64,000 nt of DNA from Ignavibacterium sp. (GTDB taxonomy: Bacteria > Bacteroidota > Ignavibacteria > Ignavibacteriales > Ignavibacteriaceae): NCBI GenBank assembly GCA_018335755.1, contig JAGXRK010000062.1, positions 93,786-157,785 on the forward strand, given 5' to 3'. Position 1 is the first letter of the stretch. Every line of letters starts with the position of its first letter. The notes beneath the pieces are model-generated. The model had not been told where the DNA came from. It saw only the letters and a program-made list of their open reading frames with translations, and did not search any database. Below are positions 1 to 9,713 of this stretch, piece by piece. Position numbers and translations under genes: made by a program.

Positions 1-398
1 TCTCCAATGAGCAAATAAAGAATGTTTTTTGCTCTTTCATCTGAAAGCTTAAAGTTAAATTCATCTGTGCCTGATGTATCGGTATGGCCTGCAATTATCA
101 TCCTCTTTGATGGATCAAATTCAAATTGCTTGAACACAATAGCTAATGCCTTAATTCCGGTAATGTAAAGAGTTTCATCGGAGGATTCCATGTTTCCATT
201 TGATGAACTTTTTCCCTGCGGATTATCCGGCATAACAACACAGCTGTTAAGGTGAAATAATACATCTTCCATTTCAAGGATATGCATTTTCACCATTTTG
301 AGAATTACTTCATTTTTACGGTTGGTAATAGCTGATGATTTACCTTTGCCGAAAATCTTTTTGAAAATTACCTGAACTACTGTACTGCCGTCTTTCAT
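1..398 (-). CDS. OmpA-like peptidoglycan-binding protein (3' part missing)
   Basis: Reading the minus strand from the ATG at 398, the frame stays open to the window edge, so the C-terminus is outside. The translation contains an OmpA/MotB-type segment with a GHTDTSGTDEFNFKLSDERA motif, which in this family binds the diaminopimelate of peptidoglycan. The first 70 residues or so are not recognised and show no signal peptide or membrane helix. The gene starts 8 nt after the PAAR stop, so it is probably the next cistron of the T6SS operon. TssL in this cluster has no OmpA domain of its own, so this protein could supply a cell-wall contact, but that is inference. The lack of a visible export signal makes a cytoplasmic or T6SS-delivered role equally possible. 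Confidence 0.75.
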   Translation of the reverse strand, partial: MKDGSTVVQVIFKKIFGKGKSSAITNRKNEVILKMVKMHILEMEDVLFHLNSCVVMPDNPQGKSSSNGNMESSDETLYITGIKALAIVFKQFEFDPSKRMIIAGHTDTSGTDEFNFKLSDERAKNILYLLIG

Positions 399-406
399 TT
401 TTTATA

Positions 407-1483
407 TCATGGAATAAGAGAAATATCAATATTTCCCGGAGGGATTTTTTCTATTTTAGTTTTACCGCTTCCGTCCAGTTTACCTTCTTTAATTTCCCCG
501 CTTGGTAAGACTATTTTATACTTTTTATTTGCGAGTGGATTTCCATCTTCATCTTTGAATTCTAATTCAATCCAGTCTTCATAATACAAAAGAGGAGATT
601 TGCAATGAAGATCTGAACAGTAAGCTTCAAAATAAAAATATGGTTGAGAGTATCTTCCTATATTTTCTTTGTGTTCAATTATATTTGTAAACTTTTCATC
701 AAGTTTAAGTTCCCACTCTATTTCAGCTTTATCGCCTTTTATTGTTGTTTCGGATCTTTCAAGTATTTGATCCTGGTAATTTGCGTCTTTAACAAAAATT
801 ACAAATTCTACTTTTTCACCATCATCGAGTCCCATTGATTTTACAGATAGTTTTACTTTATCCCCAACCTTGGCAGTTTCTTTAGACCATGCCGGGCTAA
901 AAATATTTCTTAAGATCACTTTCGCTTCACCCTCGGAAAGGGAATCCCTTGCAATTCTTCCATCAGACTTGATAACACTTTCTGAATCCTTACTATCAGT
1001 ATCAGTTAGTTTATACGGAATACCTGTTATTGTATTGCCAGCCTTATCTTTAAACTCAAATTCAATCCAGTGTTCTTCTTTGGTTGAAGCTTCTACATTA
1101 TCCGATAAAGCATTCTTTGCCCCGGCATTAGCTGAAGCTGCACCGCTTGAACCAGCACCGCCGCCACTTCCACTTCCGCTGCCAGCAGTACCAATCATTA
1201 CAGTTGGGCAACCCATAACTATTGAATCTGGAGGTCCAACACAAGTAGCCATGTCTCCGACTCTGGCAGCCGGCATATTACCAATTAAAACTGTTGGGCT
1301 GCCTGGTGGTAAAATTGGTCCGCCAACATGCGGAATGGGTGGTGTACCAGGTGTTACCATCGGACAAACATGCATATCGCCGACCCTAGCTGCGGGCATA
1401 TTACCTATTAAAACAGTTGGACAACCAACAACTATAACTCCGCCGTGAGTGCAACTATCACCTATTCTTGCAGCTAAACTCAT
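407..1483 (-). CDS. PAAR-repeat spike-tip protein with C-terminal extension
   Basis: The 358-residue protein would sit on the VgrG trimer and sharpen the T6SS spike. Residues 1-98 are a classical PAAR region: the segment PTVLIGNMPAARVGDM occurs twice, at about residues 23-38 and 63-78, and the Cys and His residues expected to bind the tip metal are present. A Gly/Ser linker (about 100-115) joins it to a C-terminal part. That part has two related beta-rich repeats, starting at HWIEFEFKDKAGN (about 138) and DWIELEFKDEDGN (about 304). This resembles the extension found on many PAAR proteins as an adaptor, not a known toxin fold. The gene follows vgrG by 21 nt. No catalytic toxin motif is seen, so it is more likely structural or a cargo adaptor. 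Confidence 0.9.
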   Translation of the reverse strand: MSLAARIGDSCTHGGVIVVGCPTVLIGNMPAARVGDMHVCPMVTPGTPPIPHVGGPILPPGSPTVLIGNMPAARVGDMATCVGPPDSIVMGCPTVMIGTAGSGSGSGGGAGSSGAASANAGAKNALSDNVEASTKEEHWIEFEFKDKAGNTITGIPYKLTDTDSKDSESVIKSDGRIARDSLSEGEAKVILRNIFSPAWSKETAKVGDKVKLSVKSMGLDDGEKVEFVIFVKDANYQDQILERSETTIKGDKAEIEWELKLDEKFTNIIEHKENIGRYSQPYFYFEAYCSDLHCKSPLLYYEDWIELEFKDEDGNPLANKKYKIVLPSGEIKEGKLDGSGKTKIEKIPPGNIDISLIP

Positions 1484-1504
1484 TTAATATTCTTCTTTTG
1501 ATTA

Positions 1505-3637
1505 TCAATTAATTTTTACCAAACTGCCTTTTATCGTGTTAATTCCGGACGCTTCAACAGTTGTCATTGCTCCTTTAACATCCGTTTTTACCCCGCCTTC
1601 AAGGGTTGAGTTAAGACCTTTTAACTTTAAATCTGTTGATGCTTCGGTAGTTACTTTCATACCTTTTTGTTTTAAGTCACTTTTAGCTTCTTGTTTTATA
1701 TTGGCAGATTTAACTTCAAAATCCTGTTTGGTTTCAGTTTTCATATTACCGGATTTTATCTTAAAATCCTCTTCAATTTCCATTGATAGATTTTTTGATT
1801 TTATATTTATATCTCCCTTAGCAAGTATATCAATGTTTCCGTCCTTTGTTTCAATAACAATTTTCTGTTTTGCAATATCAATGATAATAGTGTTATTACC
1901 GGGCTTATCCGAAATCTGAATTTTTTCTTCGCCGCCCTTATCATTAATAATTAAATAATGACCTTCCTTGCTCACAACTTCAATTTTAGTATTCTTATCA
2001 TCCATCAGAATTTTATGACCTTCTTTACTGGTCACTTCTATATTCTGATTTTTATCATCCATAGTTACTTTGTGTTTGTCCTTTGAAATCACTTCAATCT
2101 TGTCATCCTTATCATCTAAAGTAATTTTATGAGAGTCTGATGATTTCAGGATGATCTGTGTTTCATTTGATTTATCATCGAGAATGAATTCATTACCTGA
2201 AGCCGTCCTGATCATGTTCTGGGATTTATTCTTAGCGGAAACAGGTGAAGCCTGAGAAGGATTTGGAATAGTTCCGAGTCCAATTGGTCTGTCAACATTA
2301 CCATCAACACAAGCCCAGAGTAATTCTGTGTCTTTATGATTTGGAAAATGAACACCATAACCTGAACCAGTGTAGTTTTGTGTAAGTCTTATTGGAAGCG
2401 AGGCTTCACCGTTGGATTTATCACTAATGTCAAAAAGCATCTTCGCTCTGTATCTTCCATGATCATCAAGAAATGCATATTCATCACTTGCCCCGGATTC
2501 AAGTTTAGCGCTCATAATTCCTGATATTTTCGGAATTGTAGTTTTTCTTAAAGGACGAAAATCTATTTCAAATTGTATTGCTTCAAACCTACAGTCAAAT
2601 AACATATCTGTTGATTGTAATCTTTGCGGTACAGCAAACTGCCCTTTTTGAGAACCAGCTGAAAAAACTTTTGTGATTATATATTCACTATTCCAATCGT
2701 CACGATAATGTTTTTCAAGTTTAAAGCGGTAGCCGGCACTGAAAAGTCTGCAATTAGTTTTGCCAACATATATTTTACTTTGAGCGATAAATTCCTGGTT
2801 TCTTATTTTAGCAAGAAACTCTGCATCCTTCTCATTTTCAAAATTATCACCGTAGTCATAGTAAGTTCCCGGCAAATCTGAATTAATTCTGCTCTGCGCC
2901 ATTAACTGCTTTTCCGGGAAGAGATAGTTATAATCTTTTAGTTGAACGGATCCGGTTACCACCTTTTCATTTGAAGTGATATCAAGAATGGATTCCACGT
3001 CTCCAAAGGGATCCTGATTTTCATTATAGCCTATGGGTTCAGAAAATTTCAAATCAGGTAGTTTTGTATTATCGTCAGTAAAACAAACCACATCTTTATC
3101 ACTACTGTGATCGAAATAATAATAAATACCAAAATGTTCAAGGCGGCGATTCAGAAAATCAAAATCTGTTTCCCTGTACTGAACAATAAATTCACTTTTA
3201 GGATATTTATTTTTCAGGTCAACTTTAAAATCCTGACCGCTTAAGCCATTCTTATCAAGTACAGTTTTAATGAGATCATTTATCTCAATGTTCTGGTAAA
3301 CCTCATTTTGAAAATTGAGTTTGGTTTTCCATAATCTCGGAACTAAAACCACTTTGTAGAATACTTCATCTTTAGTTTGGCCAAACTGATTAAACTGTGA
3401 AATTATACCATGAATTACTCTTTCACTGTTATCAGACCTTATCATTGTAAAAGATGCAGACTTATTAAGTATTTTAGAAGAATCAAGCTTCTTCTCATAA
3501 GAAGCAAGAACTATTCTGAATTCGAATAAACCGGATATTTCCTCCTCACCTTCAAACGAAACAACCCCTACTGTTCCATCCTCTACATCTGAAAAATGCA
3601 TTTTATAATACGGTTCATTAAACTTATGTTCAGCCAT
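1505..3637 (-). CDS. vgrG: T6SS spike protein VgrG/TssI
   Basis: The 710-residue protein has the gp27-like and gp5 OB-fold parts of VgrG. The N-terminal ~370 residues carry the QYRETDFDFLNRRLEHFGIYYYF motif region, and the OB-fold covers about 380-470, ending near DRPIGLGTIPNPSQ. The last ~230 residues are Lys/Asp-rich short beta repeats (HKITLDDKDDKIEVISKD and variants), expected to form the trimeric needle. The protein ends soon after the needle, so it is not an evolved VgrG with a toxin domain. The start is supported by a GAGAGG Shine-Dalgarno upstream of the ATG. It lies between clpV and the PAAR gene, which fits assembly of the tip. Confidence 0.95.
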   Translation of the reverse strand: MAEHKFNEPYYKMHFSDVEDGTVGVVSFEGEEEISGLFEFRIVLASYEKKLDSSKILNKSASFTMIRSDNSERVIHGIISQFNQFGQTKDEVFYKVVLVPRLWKTKLNFQNEVYQNIEINDLIKTVLDKNGLSGQDFKVDLKNKYPKSEFIVQYRETDFDFLNRRLEHFGIYYYFDHSSDKDVVCFTDDNTKLPDLKFSEPIGYNENQDPFGDVESILDITSNEKVVTGSVQLKDYNYLFPEKQLMAQSRINSDLPGTYYDYGDNFENEKDAEFLAKIRNQEFIAQSKIYVGKTNCRLFSAGYRFKLEKHYRDDWNSEYIITKVFSAGSQKGQFAVPQRLQSTDMLFDCRFEAIQFEIDFRPLRKTTIPKISGIMSAKLESGASDEYAFLDDHGRYRAKMLFDISDKSNGEASLPIRLTQNYTGSGYGVHFPNHKDTELLWACVDGNVDRPIGLGTIPNPSQASPVSAKNKSQNMIRTASGNEFILDDKSNETQIILKSSDSHKITLDDKDDKIEVISKDKHKVTMDDKNQNIEVTSKEGHKILMDDKNTKIEVVSKEGHYLIINDKGGEEKIQISDKPGNNTIIIDIAKQKIVIETKDGNIDILAKGDINIKSKNLSMEIEEDFKIKSGNMKTETKQDFEVKSANIKQEAKSDLKQKGMKVTTEASTDLKLKGLNSTLEGGVKTDVKGAMTTVEASGINTIKGSLVKIN

Positions 3638-3696
3638 TTAAGCCTCTCAATCAAAATTTATTTTTAAATTCCATTCAAACATCTACTGGATTTCCT

Positions 3697-6321
3697 TTAT
3701 ACAAATTTGTACTTAAAGGAGCCGTCTTTTGCTTTAGTAACTGTAACCCTGGAGGGGCTCTTTCCTTCAGCCATAAATCCTAAGAGCTGTGAGGAAATTT
3801 CCGGTGCAAGTTTCCTGTCAATTATTGCATCAATATTTCTTGCGCCTGTTTCGGCACGGGTACAGTTATCAACTATATCATCAATTATTGCTTTATTAAA
3901 TTCAACAACAAGATTCTGGTTTTGTAATAACCTCTTCTGAATTTTGCCAAGCTTTATTTCGACTATTGGTTTCATAGTTTCTTTACTTAACGGCAGGAAT
4001 ACTATCGGTTTAAGTCTTCCTAAAAATTCAGGACGGAAATACTGATTCATATATGGCCTCAATATTTCAAGAAGTTCATCAGGATCTGTAACGCCTTCAT
4101 TATATTTTTCAAACAGAATTTCTGATGCAAGATTGGAAGTCATAAAAATTGTTGTATTTGTAAAGTCAATATTTCTTCTGTCAGCATCCTGAAGCATACC
4201 GCGATCGAATATTTGCATGAACAAATCCATTACAGCAGTATTTGCTTTTTCAATTTCATCAAGCAGAACAACGCAGTATGGTCTTCTTCGCACGGGTTCA
4301 CTTAATGCACCGCCTTCACCGTAACCGACTAAACCGGGATCAGCGCCAATTAATCTTGAAGTGTTATGTTCACTCTGGTATTCAGTCATATTAAGTGTAA
4401 CCATAAATCTCTCATCACCGAATAAAACTTCAGCAACAGCACGTGCTAATTCAGTTTTGCCCACACCGCTCGGTCCAACGAGAAGAAATACACCGTTAGG
4501 ACCTTCTTCTTTTTTAATTCCAACTTTTGCTCCTCTGATAACATCGGCTATTTGTTTGATAGCATGATCCTGTCCTACTACTCTTTTCTTTAAATCATCT
4601 TCAAGATGGAGAAGAGTTGTCATATCATCACGGGTCATATTGCCGACTTTAATTCCTGTCCAGGCTTCAATTACTTCGGCGACGGTATTTGATGTAACCT
4701 CTGCAAAAACCTGCGGATGTTCAGCTTGCAGGGAGGTTAATTCTTTTCGTACATTAATTATTTCAGCGTTGAGTTCGGGCTCATCCTTATTTTCACCATT
4801 GCTTTTGGCAGTTGATTTCTTCATACGCAAATCCATTAGTTTACGGATCAGCTCGCTTTCTTTTGTCCATCTTACTTCGTTTGATTTAATCTCGGTTTCA
4901 AGCTTTGCTTTTTTATCTTTTAATTCCTGCAAAACTTTTTGGTCTATTACAAGATCCATGTCAGAATCTTTTTGCTGTGTATTAATCGCCATATTTACTG
5001 AATTTAACTGGCTGATAAGCAGTTCAAGTTTAGGCGGTTTGCTTGTAAGAGACATCTTAACACGTGTTGCAGCGGTATCAAGAAGATCGACTGCTTTATC
5101 CGGAAGCTGTCTTCCTGCAATATACCTTCTGGATAATTTTACAGCACCGTCAATTGCGCCGTCGGTAATGTGTATTCCGTGATAACCTTCATATTTAGTT
5201 TTTATACCCCTCAACATAACCTTGGCTTTTTCGTCATCTGGTTCACCAACGTGAATCGGCTGGAATCTTCTTTCCAGTGCAGCATCTTTTGCAAAATATT
5301 TATTGTATTCAAGATAAGTTGTTGCAGCTATTGCTCTAAATGATCCTCTTGCAAGTGCCGGTTTTAACAGATTGGCTGCATCACCTCCACCAGCCGCAGC
5401 ACCAGCCCCAATAAGTGTATGTGCTTCATCAATGAAAAGTATTGCAGGAAGCGGAGAATTGGTTACCTCTGTTATAATAGCCTTCAATCGTTTCTCAAAT
5501 TCACCTCGCATTTTAGTTCCTGCCTGAAGTGAGCCCATATCGAGCGAATATATCTGGTTGTTCTTTAATATATCAGGAACTTCATCTGCTGCAATTTTTA
5601 TTGCCAGTCCTTCAACCAATGCGGTTTTACCGACACCCGGTTCTCCGAGCAGAATGGGATTTGATTTTTTTCTTCTACATAAAACTTCTATTACCTGTAT
5701 AATCTCTTCATCTCTTCCGAGTATTGGGTCAATCCTTCCATCTTTTGCCTGCTTTACAAGATTTGTGGTGTATAGATCAAGCACTGTTCCATCTGCCGGA
5801 ATTTCTTTTGCTTCTTCAGCGGATATCATTTCAGAGGCAACTGACGCATCTTCTACAGAACCTCTTACTATATTATAGAATTCTGTTCTGAGTTCTTCCT
5901 GCTTAATCGGGGAGAGAACATCCATAAGTCTGGAGCTGATCACCTGTTCAGAGGCAATAAACACTTCAAATAATGCTCCTGATCTGATCTTTGTTTCGTG
6001 ATGGTGTACAGAGCTTGTAATCCAGGCTTGTTGCAATAGCTCGGTCAGCAGCGGTGATAGTTTTGGTTTACCTGAGTTACCTGTATCCATGCCATCAAGA
6101 CTTCGGAGACATTTTGCCTGAACATCACCGGAATCAATTGCATAATGCTTTAAAATAAGTGGTACATCACCTTGACCGTCTTCAATCAAAGCGTTCAGTA
6201 AATGCTCCATTGTAATTTCATAATGACCCCTGTTAATTCCCAGTCCAGTTGCGGTATCAAGATTGCGGACAAGGTAGTTATTTAACTTTAAAAGTAATGA
6301 TTTCAAATCTTTACTTTGCAT
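3697..6321 (-). CDS. clpV: T6SS sheath-disassembly ATPase ClpV/TssH
   Basis: The 874-residue AAA+ unfoldase recycles the contracted TssB/TssC sheath. An N-terminal double Clp repeat spans about 1-150. The first Walker A is GEPGVGKT at about 226-233, the second GPSGVGKT lies in the second AAA+ module near residue 620, and a coiled middle domain lies between them. This layout and its place between tssG and vgrG favour ClpV over the general chaperone ClpB. An AGGAG sequence seven bases before the ATG supports this start. It is separated from tssG by 76 nt and from vgrG by 59 nt, probably in one transcript. Confidence 0.95.
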   Translation of the reverse strand: MQSKDLKSLLLKLNNYLVRNLDTATGLGINRGHYEITMEHLLNALIEDGQGDVPLILKHYAIDSGDVQAKCLRSLDGMDTGNSGKPKLSPLLTELLQQAWITSSVHHHETKIRSGALFEVFIASEQVISSRLMDVLSPIKQEELRTEFYNIVRGSVEDASVASEMISAEEAKEIPADGTVLDLYTTNLVKQAKDGRIDPILGRDEEIIQVIEVLCRRKKSNPILLGEPGVGKTALVEGLAIKIAADEVPDILKNNQIYSLDMGSLQAGTKMRGEFEKRLKAIITEVTNSPLPAILFIDEAHTLIGAGAAAGGGDAANLLKPALARGSFRAIAATTYLEYNKYFAKDAALERRFQPIHVGEPDDEKAKVMLRGIKTKYEGYHGIHITDGAIDGAVKLSRRYIAGRQLPDKAVDLLDTAATRVKMSLTSKPPKLELLISQLNSVNMAINTQQKDSDMDLVIDQKVLQELKDKKAKLETEIKSNEVRWTKESELIRKLMDLRMKKSTAKSNGENKDEPELNAEIINVRKELTSLQAEHPQVFAEVTSNTVAEVIEAWTGIKVGNMTRDDMTTLLHLEDDLKKRVVGQDHAIKQIADVIRGAKVGIKKEEGPNGVFLLVGPSGVGKTELARAVAEVLFGDERFMVTLNMTEYQSEHNTSRLIGADPGLVGYGEGGALSEPVRRRPYCVVLLDEIEKANTAVMDLFMQIFDRGMLQDADRRNIDFTNTTIFMTSNLASEILFEKYNEGVTDPDELLEILRPYMNQYFRPEFLGRLKPIVFLPLSKETMKPIVEIKLGKIQKRLLQNQNLVVEFNKAIIDDIVDNCTRAETGARNIDAIIDRKLAPEISSQLLGFMAEGKSPSRVTVTKAKDGSFKYKFV

Positions 6322-6397
6322 TTATTTCTCCTGCATAGGTTTGAATTAATATTTAATTTTATTAGTGCAGCTTATTAAATATCTCTAAGGAAAGTAA

Positions 6398-7417
6398 TTA
6401 ATTAACTCCAGCATATTCTTCGTTGTGGATGTAAACGTTAAAATCTTCAACTGATGGTTTACCAAGCCAGAAAGTTGTACCTAATTTTAACTTGTCATTA
6501 TCCCATGAAACAGATTCAATTGTATCTGCTTTAATTTTAAAGTTTACATCATATTCTAATCCATCGTTAAGATAAAGTTTCATTAGCTCATTCAACTTAT
6601 TTGCGTTTAAAGAACCAGGTAAAAAATTCAGGTACTCTTCGAAATTAACCGGCCCTATCTCAATGCATATTCTGCTCATATAATCGATTGTTGACTCGCC
6701 GATAAAGCTGTTTTTACCAAGACTGAAATCATTGCTGCCAAGAGGAGGGACATCAACAAGATCAACCCAGTGAGGGACAAACTCTTTTATCCTTATCTGA
6801 AAGTCAGGAAACAAATGTGAAAGAAGTACTCTTAAACCTTCCTTACTTCTGACACGCTGGCTGAATACACCAGCATATTTTAATAATGTAAAATCCGAAA
6901 TTGCAGAGGATGAAGGTTTTGTAAAAATACCTCTTCCTATGAATGAATTTATTCGTTCTGATATTTTATTGTTCGGATCACCGTTAAGGTGAAGATAAAA
7001 ACGATATTTTTTCCAGGAATGATAGTAAAGCCAGTAGAACCTGTTATTAAAAATATCAAGAAAATTCTGAAGCGGGATGTTGCCTTCACCGAGTATTTTT
7101 TCCTGGAATGCAATCTGTTCATGATAACAGCGCGGAAGAGGTGAATTGATTCCGTACAAACCAAGAAAATTCAGGACGAATTTAATTTCTCCTTCTTCAA
7201 ATTCCACAGATCTGATATCACGTGGCGGATAAACGTAATACTGGTAAGGTCTGAATTTTAATCCAAGTTGATCAAAAAGGTAATCCTTTCTTTTAGGATT
7301 ATCTTTTTTAGTAATGATTTCGCTTAACCAGACCGCTTGCCAAACGTGGTATTCGGGTCCGCGTTTAACAATATCTTCTACTATATCGGAAGTATTTCGC
7401 CGACTGACGGATTCCAT
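6398..7417 (-). CDS. tssG: T6SS baseplate protein TssG
   Basis: This 339-residue protein is the wedge component that pairs with TssF in the baseplate. It shows the family signature region GINSPLPRCYHEQI (about 90-103) followed by NFLDIFNNRFYWLYYHSW, typical of TssG/ImpH/VasB. The C-terminal part, with RICIEIGPVNFEEYLNFLPG, is also typical. Its start lies 37 nt inside the 3' end of tssF, which implies co-translation of the two subunits. Length is within the usual range for the family. Confidence 0.92.
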   Translation of the reverse strand: MESVSRRNTSDIVEDIVKRGPEYHVWQAVWLSEIITKKDNPKRKDYLFDQLGLKFRPYQYYVYPPRDIRSVEFEEGEIKFVLNFLGLYGINSPLPRCYHEQIAFQEKILGEGNIPLQNFLDIFNNRFYWLYYHSWKKYRFYLHLNGDPNNKISERINSFIGRGIFTKPSSSAISDFTLLKYAGVFSQRVRSKEGLRVLLSHLFPDFQIRIKEFVPHWVDLVDVPPLGSNDFSLGKNSFIGESTIDYMSRICIEIGPVNFEEYLNFLPGSLNANKLNELMKLYLNDGLEYDVNFKIKADTIESVSWDNDKLKLGTTFWLGKPSVEDFNVYIHNEEYAGVN

Positions 7418-9237
7418 GTGTAGCTTTTACTTGTTCCTGATTCGGTTATTTTTAAGAAAACATAAGAGTTAAGTGTTACATAATGTGAGAGAAATTTATT
7501 CAGCACCATACCGAATAAATTAATTTCACCTTCGCCGTTCTCAAATTCTTTTGAATCAACTTCTATGTGAAATTCAATTCCTCTAATAAGACTTTGATTC
7601 ATTACCTTCGTAATCAGTTTAGGTTTGTGAATTTTCTTAATGCTATCAATCCTTTTCTTATTAGGATGATTGTGAGCTTTTGCCCAGTTATAAAGATTAA
7701 GAATACTCTTAAATGTATTTGCATCTGCCAGGGTTGAAAAACTTACTGACAGGTGGGCAATAAGCGACCAGAGATAATTTTGTTTTTCAGGGCAATCGAG
7801 TATCTCTGTTGGTACGGTTATGTTTGATGCTTCCACACCGGGCGGAAAATCAAGAGGCTCTTTTATTGAACCAACTTCAAGATATGCAGATGGTAGAAAG
7901 CCGTTAGACAGAGTTGCTTCTATACTAAGAGTTTCTCTGGGAAATAATTCTTCTTCCATACTTGGACCGAATAACCTTATAAAAGTTTCTGCCATATCGC
8001 TCTGCAAGGTTCTGCGAAAAACAGAAAAAAATCTTTTAAAGTTGTATTCCGGATTGCTGGTATCAAGAATATCGTGAGCAGTGATAGGTATATACTTATA
8101 CTGCTCAACTCTGTTTTCACTAATTCCGCTTACTTTATCAACTGAATAAATTTCCCTGCTTTTTCTTCTATAAAGATCAGGAACGATATAATACTCAGGA
8201 AGTCTCTGATTTACCGGCACTTCTTCAGTAGATCTTGAGAATAAATTTACGATAGGCGCACAGTTTAGCATTATGTTATGCTTCTCCGGCAGCTTTTCAC
8301 GAGGCATCTTTCTGTCAAACTCTAGTTTAATCTCTATCTGAGACGACTCACCTGCTGCCTGAAACTTATTAAGTCCCAGTATGTCTATAAAAAAGAATTT
8401 TTCCGGGAATGCAAAATATTCCTGGAGAAGTCTGAATCCGCTGAATGATTGTTTAGAGTAAGGAAGCAAAGAATAGTCATCACCCCGGTATTCAGTAACT
8501 GTAGAAAGTTCAGGTACGGATACTTTAAATTCTTCAATTTTCTTAAAAGGAGATTTATCATTGACTACTTCTCTTACAAAAACTGAGGATAAATAATTAG
8601 TTAGAAAGAGAAGAAGGTTATATTTAACAGATGCTGAACCATAAAGATATAAACGCAATGAATCCATTTTTAAACTGTTATAATCAACATTTCTATCAAG
8701 TTGAAGTTTAAGTGTAAGTGCTGTTTTAGCGTATGCAGTTTCTTCAGTCATCACGTCTGTTAGTTTGATTGGTCTTACTGAAACATCCTGTGTGGTTCTG
8801 AAGATAAATTCTGTTGGTTCTTCTTTTTCAGTTAGCCGTGCTCCGCCTCCCGAACCCGATTGTACTTTAAATTTAACTTTATATTTACCGGTTTGTGTTT
8901 GAATTTCACTTCCCCTTTTTATTATAACCGGCTCTGTTAAAGCACCGGATTTAATATTAACCTGAAGAATAGAGCAGGAAGGAAATGTTTTAAGAAGATT
9001 AGGAAAGAGTATTTCAAGAATACCCCCGGCTATCTCCGGAAATTCATCATCAAGTCGTTCGTGAATTCTTCCGGCAAGGAAAGCAAAACCCTCATACAAC
9101 CTTTCAACAAAAGGGTCTTTGCGTTCCCTTTCAGACATATGAAGTCGTGAACCAAGGGTTGGATGTTTTTTACTAAACTCCTCTCCAGCGGTTTGAAGAA
9201 AATTGTACTCTCTTTCGAAGTATTTATCCGTACTCAT
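7381..9237 (-). CDS. tssF: T6SS baseplate protein TssF
   Basis: The 618-residue protein is the large wedge subunit (ImpG/VasA family). The opening FEREYNFLQTAGEEFSKKHP and the nearby DPFVERLYEGFAFLAGRIHERLDDEFPE block are the most conserved part of TssF. A central segment carries LPEYYIVPDLYRRKSREIY. The ATG overlaps the tssE stop in an ATGA arrangement, and the 3' end overlaps tssG, so tssE, tssF and tssG look translationally coupled. Size and order match the family. Confidence 0.94.
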   Translation of the reverse strand: MSTDKYFEREYNFLQTAGEEFSKKHPTLGSRLHMSERERKDPFVERLYEGFAFLAGRIHERLDDEFPEIAGGILEILFPNLLKTFPSCSILQVNIKSGALTEPVIIKRGSEIQTQTGKYKVKFKVQSGSGGGARLTEKEEPTEFIFRTTQDVSVRPIKLTDVMTEETAYAKTALTLKLQLDRNVDYNSLKMDSLRLYLYGSASVKYNLLLFLTNYLSSVFVREVVNDKSPFKKIEEFKVSVPELSTVTEYRGDDYSLLPYSKQSFSGFRLLQEYFAFPEKFFFIDILGLNKFQAAGESSQIEIKLEFDRKMPREKLPEKHNIMLNCAPIVNLFSRSTEEVPVNQRLPEYYIVPDLYRRKSREIYSVDKVSGISENRVEQYKYIPITAHDILDTSNPEYNFKRFFSVFRRTLQSDMAETFIRLFGPSMEEELFPRETLSIEATLSNGFLPSAYLEVGSIKEPLDFPPGVEASNITVPTEILDCPEKQNYLWSLIAHLSVSFSTLADANTFKSILNLYNWAKAHNHPNKKRIDSIKKIHKPKLITKVMNQSLIRGIEFHIEVDSKEFENGEGEINLFGMVLNKFLSHYVTLNSYVFLKITESGTSKSYTWNPSVGEILPI

Positions 9238-9686
9238 TGAGAATCCTTATCAAGTATTACTTTCGTCCAGCCTGTTGTAGAAAACTCTGTCAACAATATT
9301 TCGGTATTAGGGCTATCTTTAACTTTAACAATTATTTTTAATGAAGCTCTTAATGTTTTTTGATCGAATTCTGATGTTTCCATTATTACTTCTTTGATTC
9401 GCGGTTCATATTTAAGTATTACCTGTTTAAGTTCCTGTTTTAAGGATTCTATTGGATTTTCAGAGCGGATATAAATCTGAAGGATATCTGATACTCCAAA
9501 ATCCGGCATATGTTGAACAGATCCTCGTCGCGTGGTAAGGATCATCCGAAGGTTTTCAACAATGCTGAGACTCAACTTTTGGTCTTCAGTTAGCCTGTCA
9601 AATTGCTGTGGACCAATTTCATCCGGATTAACAACTTCCGAAACAAATTGGCCTAATAGTTCGTTATAAAGACTTAGGTTTTTCAA
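9234..9686 (-). CDS. tssE: T6SS baseplate protein TssE (gp25-like)
   Basis: The 150-residue gp25/lysozyme-like baseplate protein nucleates sheath assembly; despite the family name it is not a lysozyme. The motif VENLRMILTTRRGSVQHMPDFG (about 43-64) is the conserved core, with the Arg-Gly pair typical of gp25. The C-terminal half contains the beta strands expected in the family (EPRIKEVIMETSEFD). It is the first gene downstream of the terminator-like structure behind hcp and overlaps tssF by four bases. Confidence 0.93.
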   Translation of the reverse strand: MKNLSLYNELLGQFVSEVVNPDEIGPQQFDRLTEDQKLSLSIVENLRMILTTRRGSVQHMPDFGVSDILQIYIRSENPIESLKQELKQVILKYEPRIKEVIMETSEFDQKTLRASLKIIVKVKDSPNTEILLTEFSTTGWTKVILDKDSQ

Positions 9687-9713
9687 TAAAACAGTTAAGA
9701 CAAATTTGAGAAT

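Noticed and set aside
1225..1415. Direct repeats that could look like a CRISPR array
   Set aside because: They are the DNA of the duplicated PAAR segment, with only two copies and protein-coding constraint. No CRISPR array or Cas gene was found in the window.
870..1448. Long open frame opposite the PAAR gene
   Set aside because: It is antisense to a gene with clear protein motifs, and its residues come from the complement of Gly/Pro repeats; no independent support.
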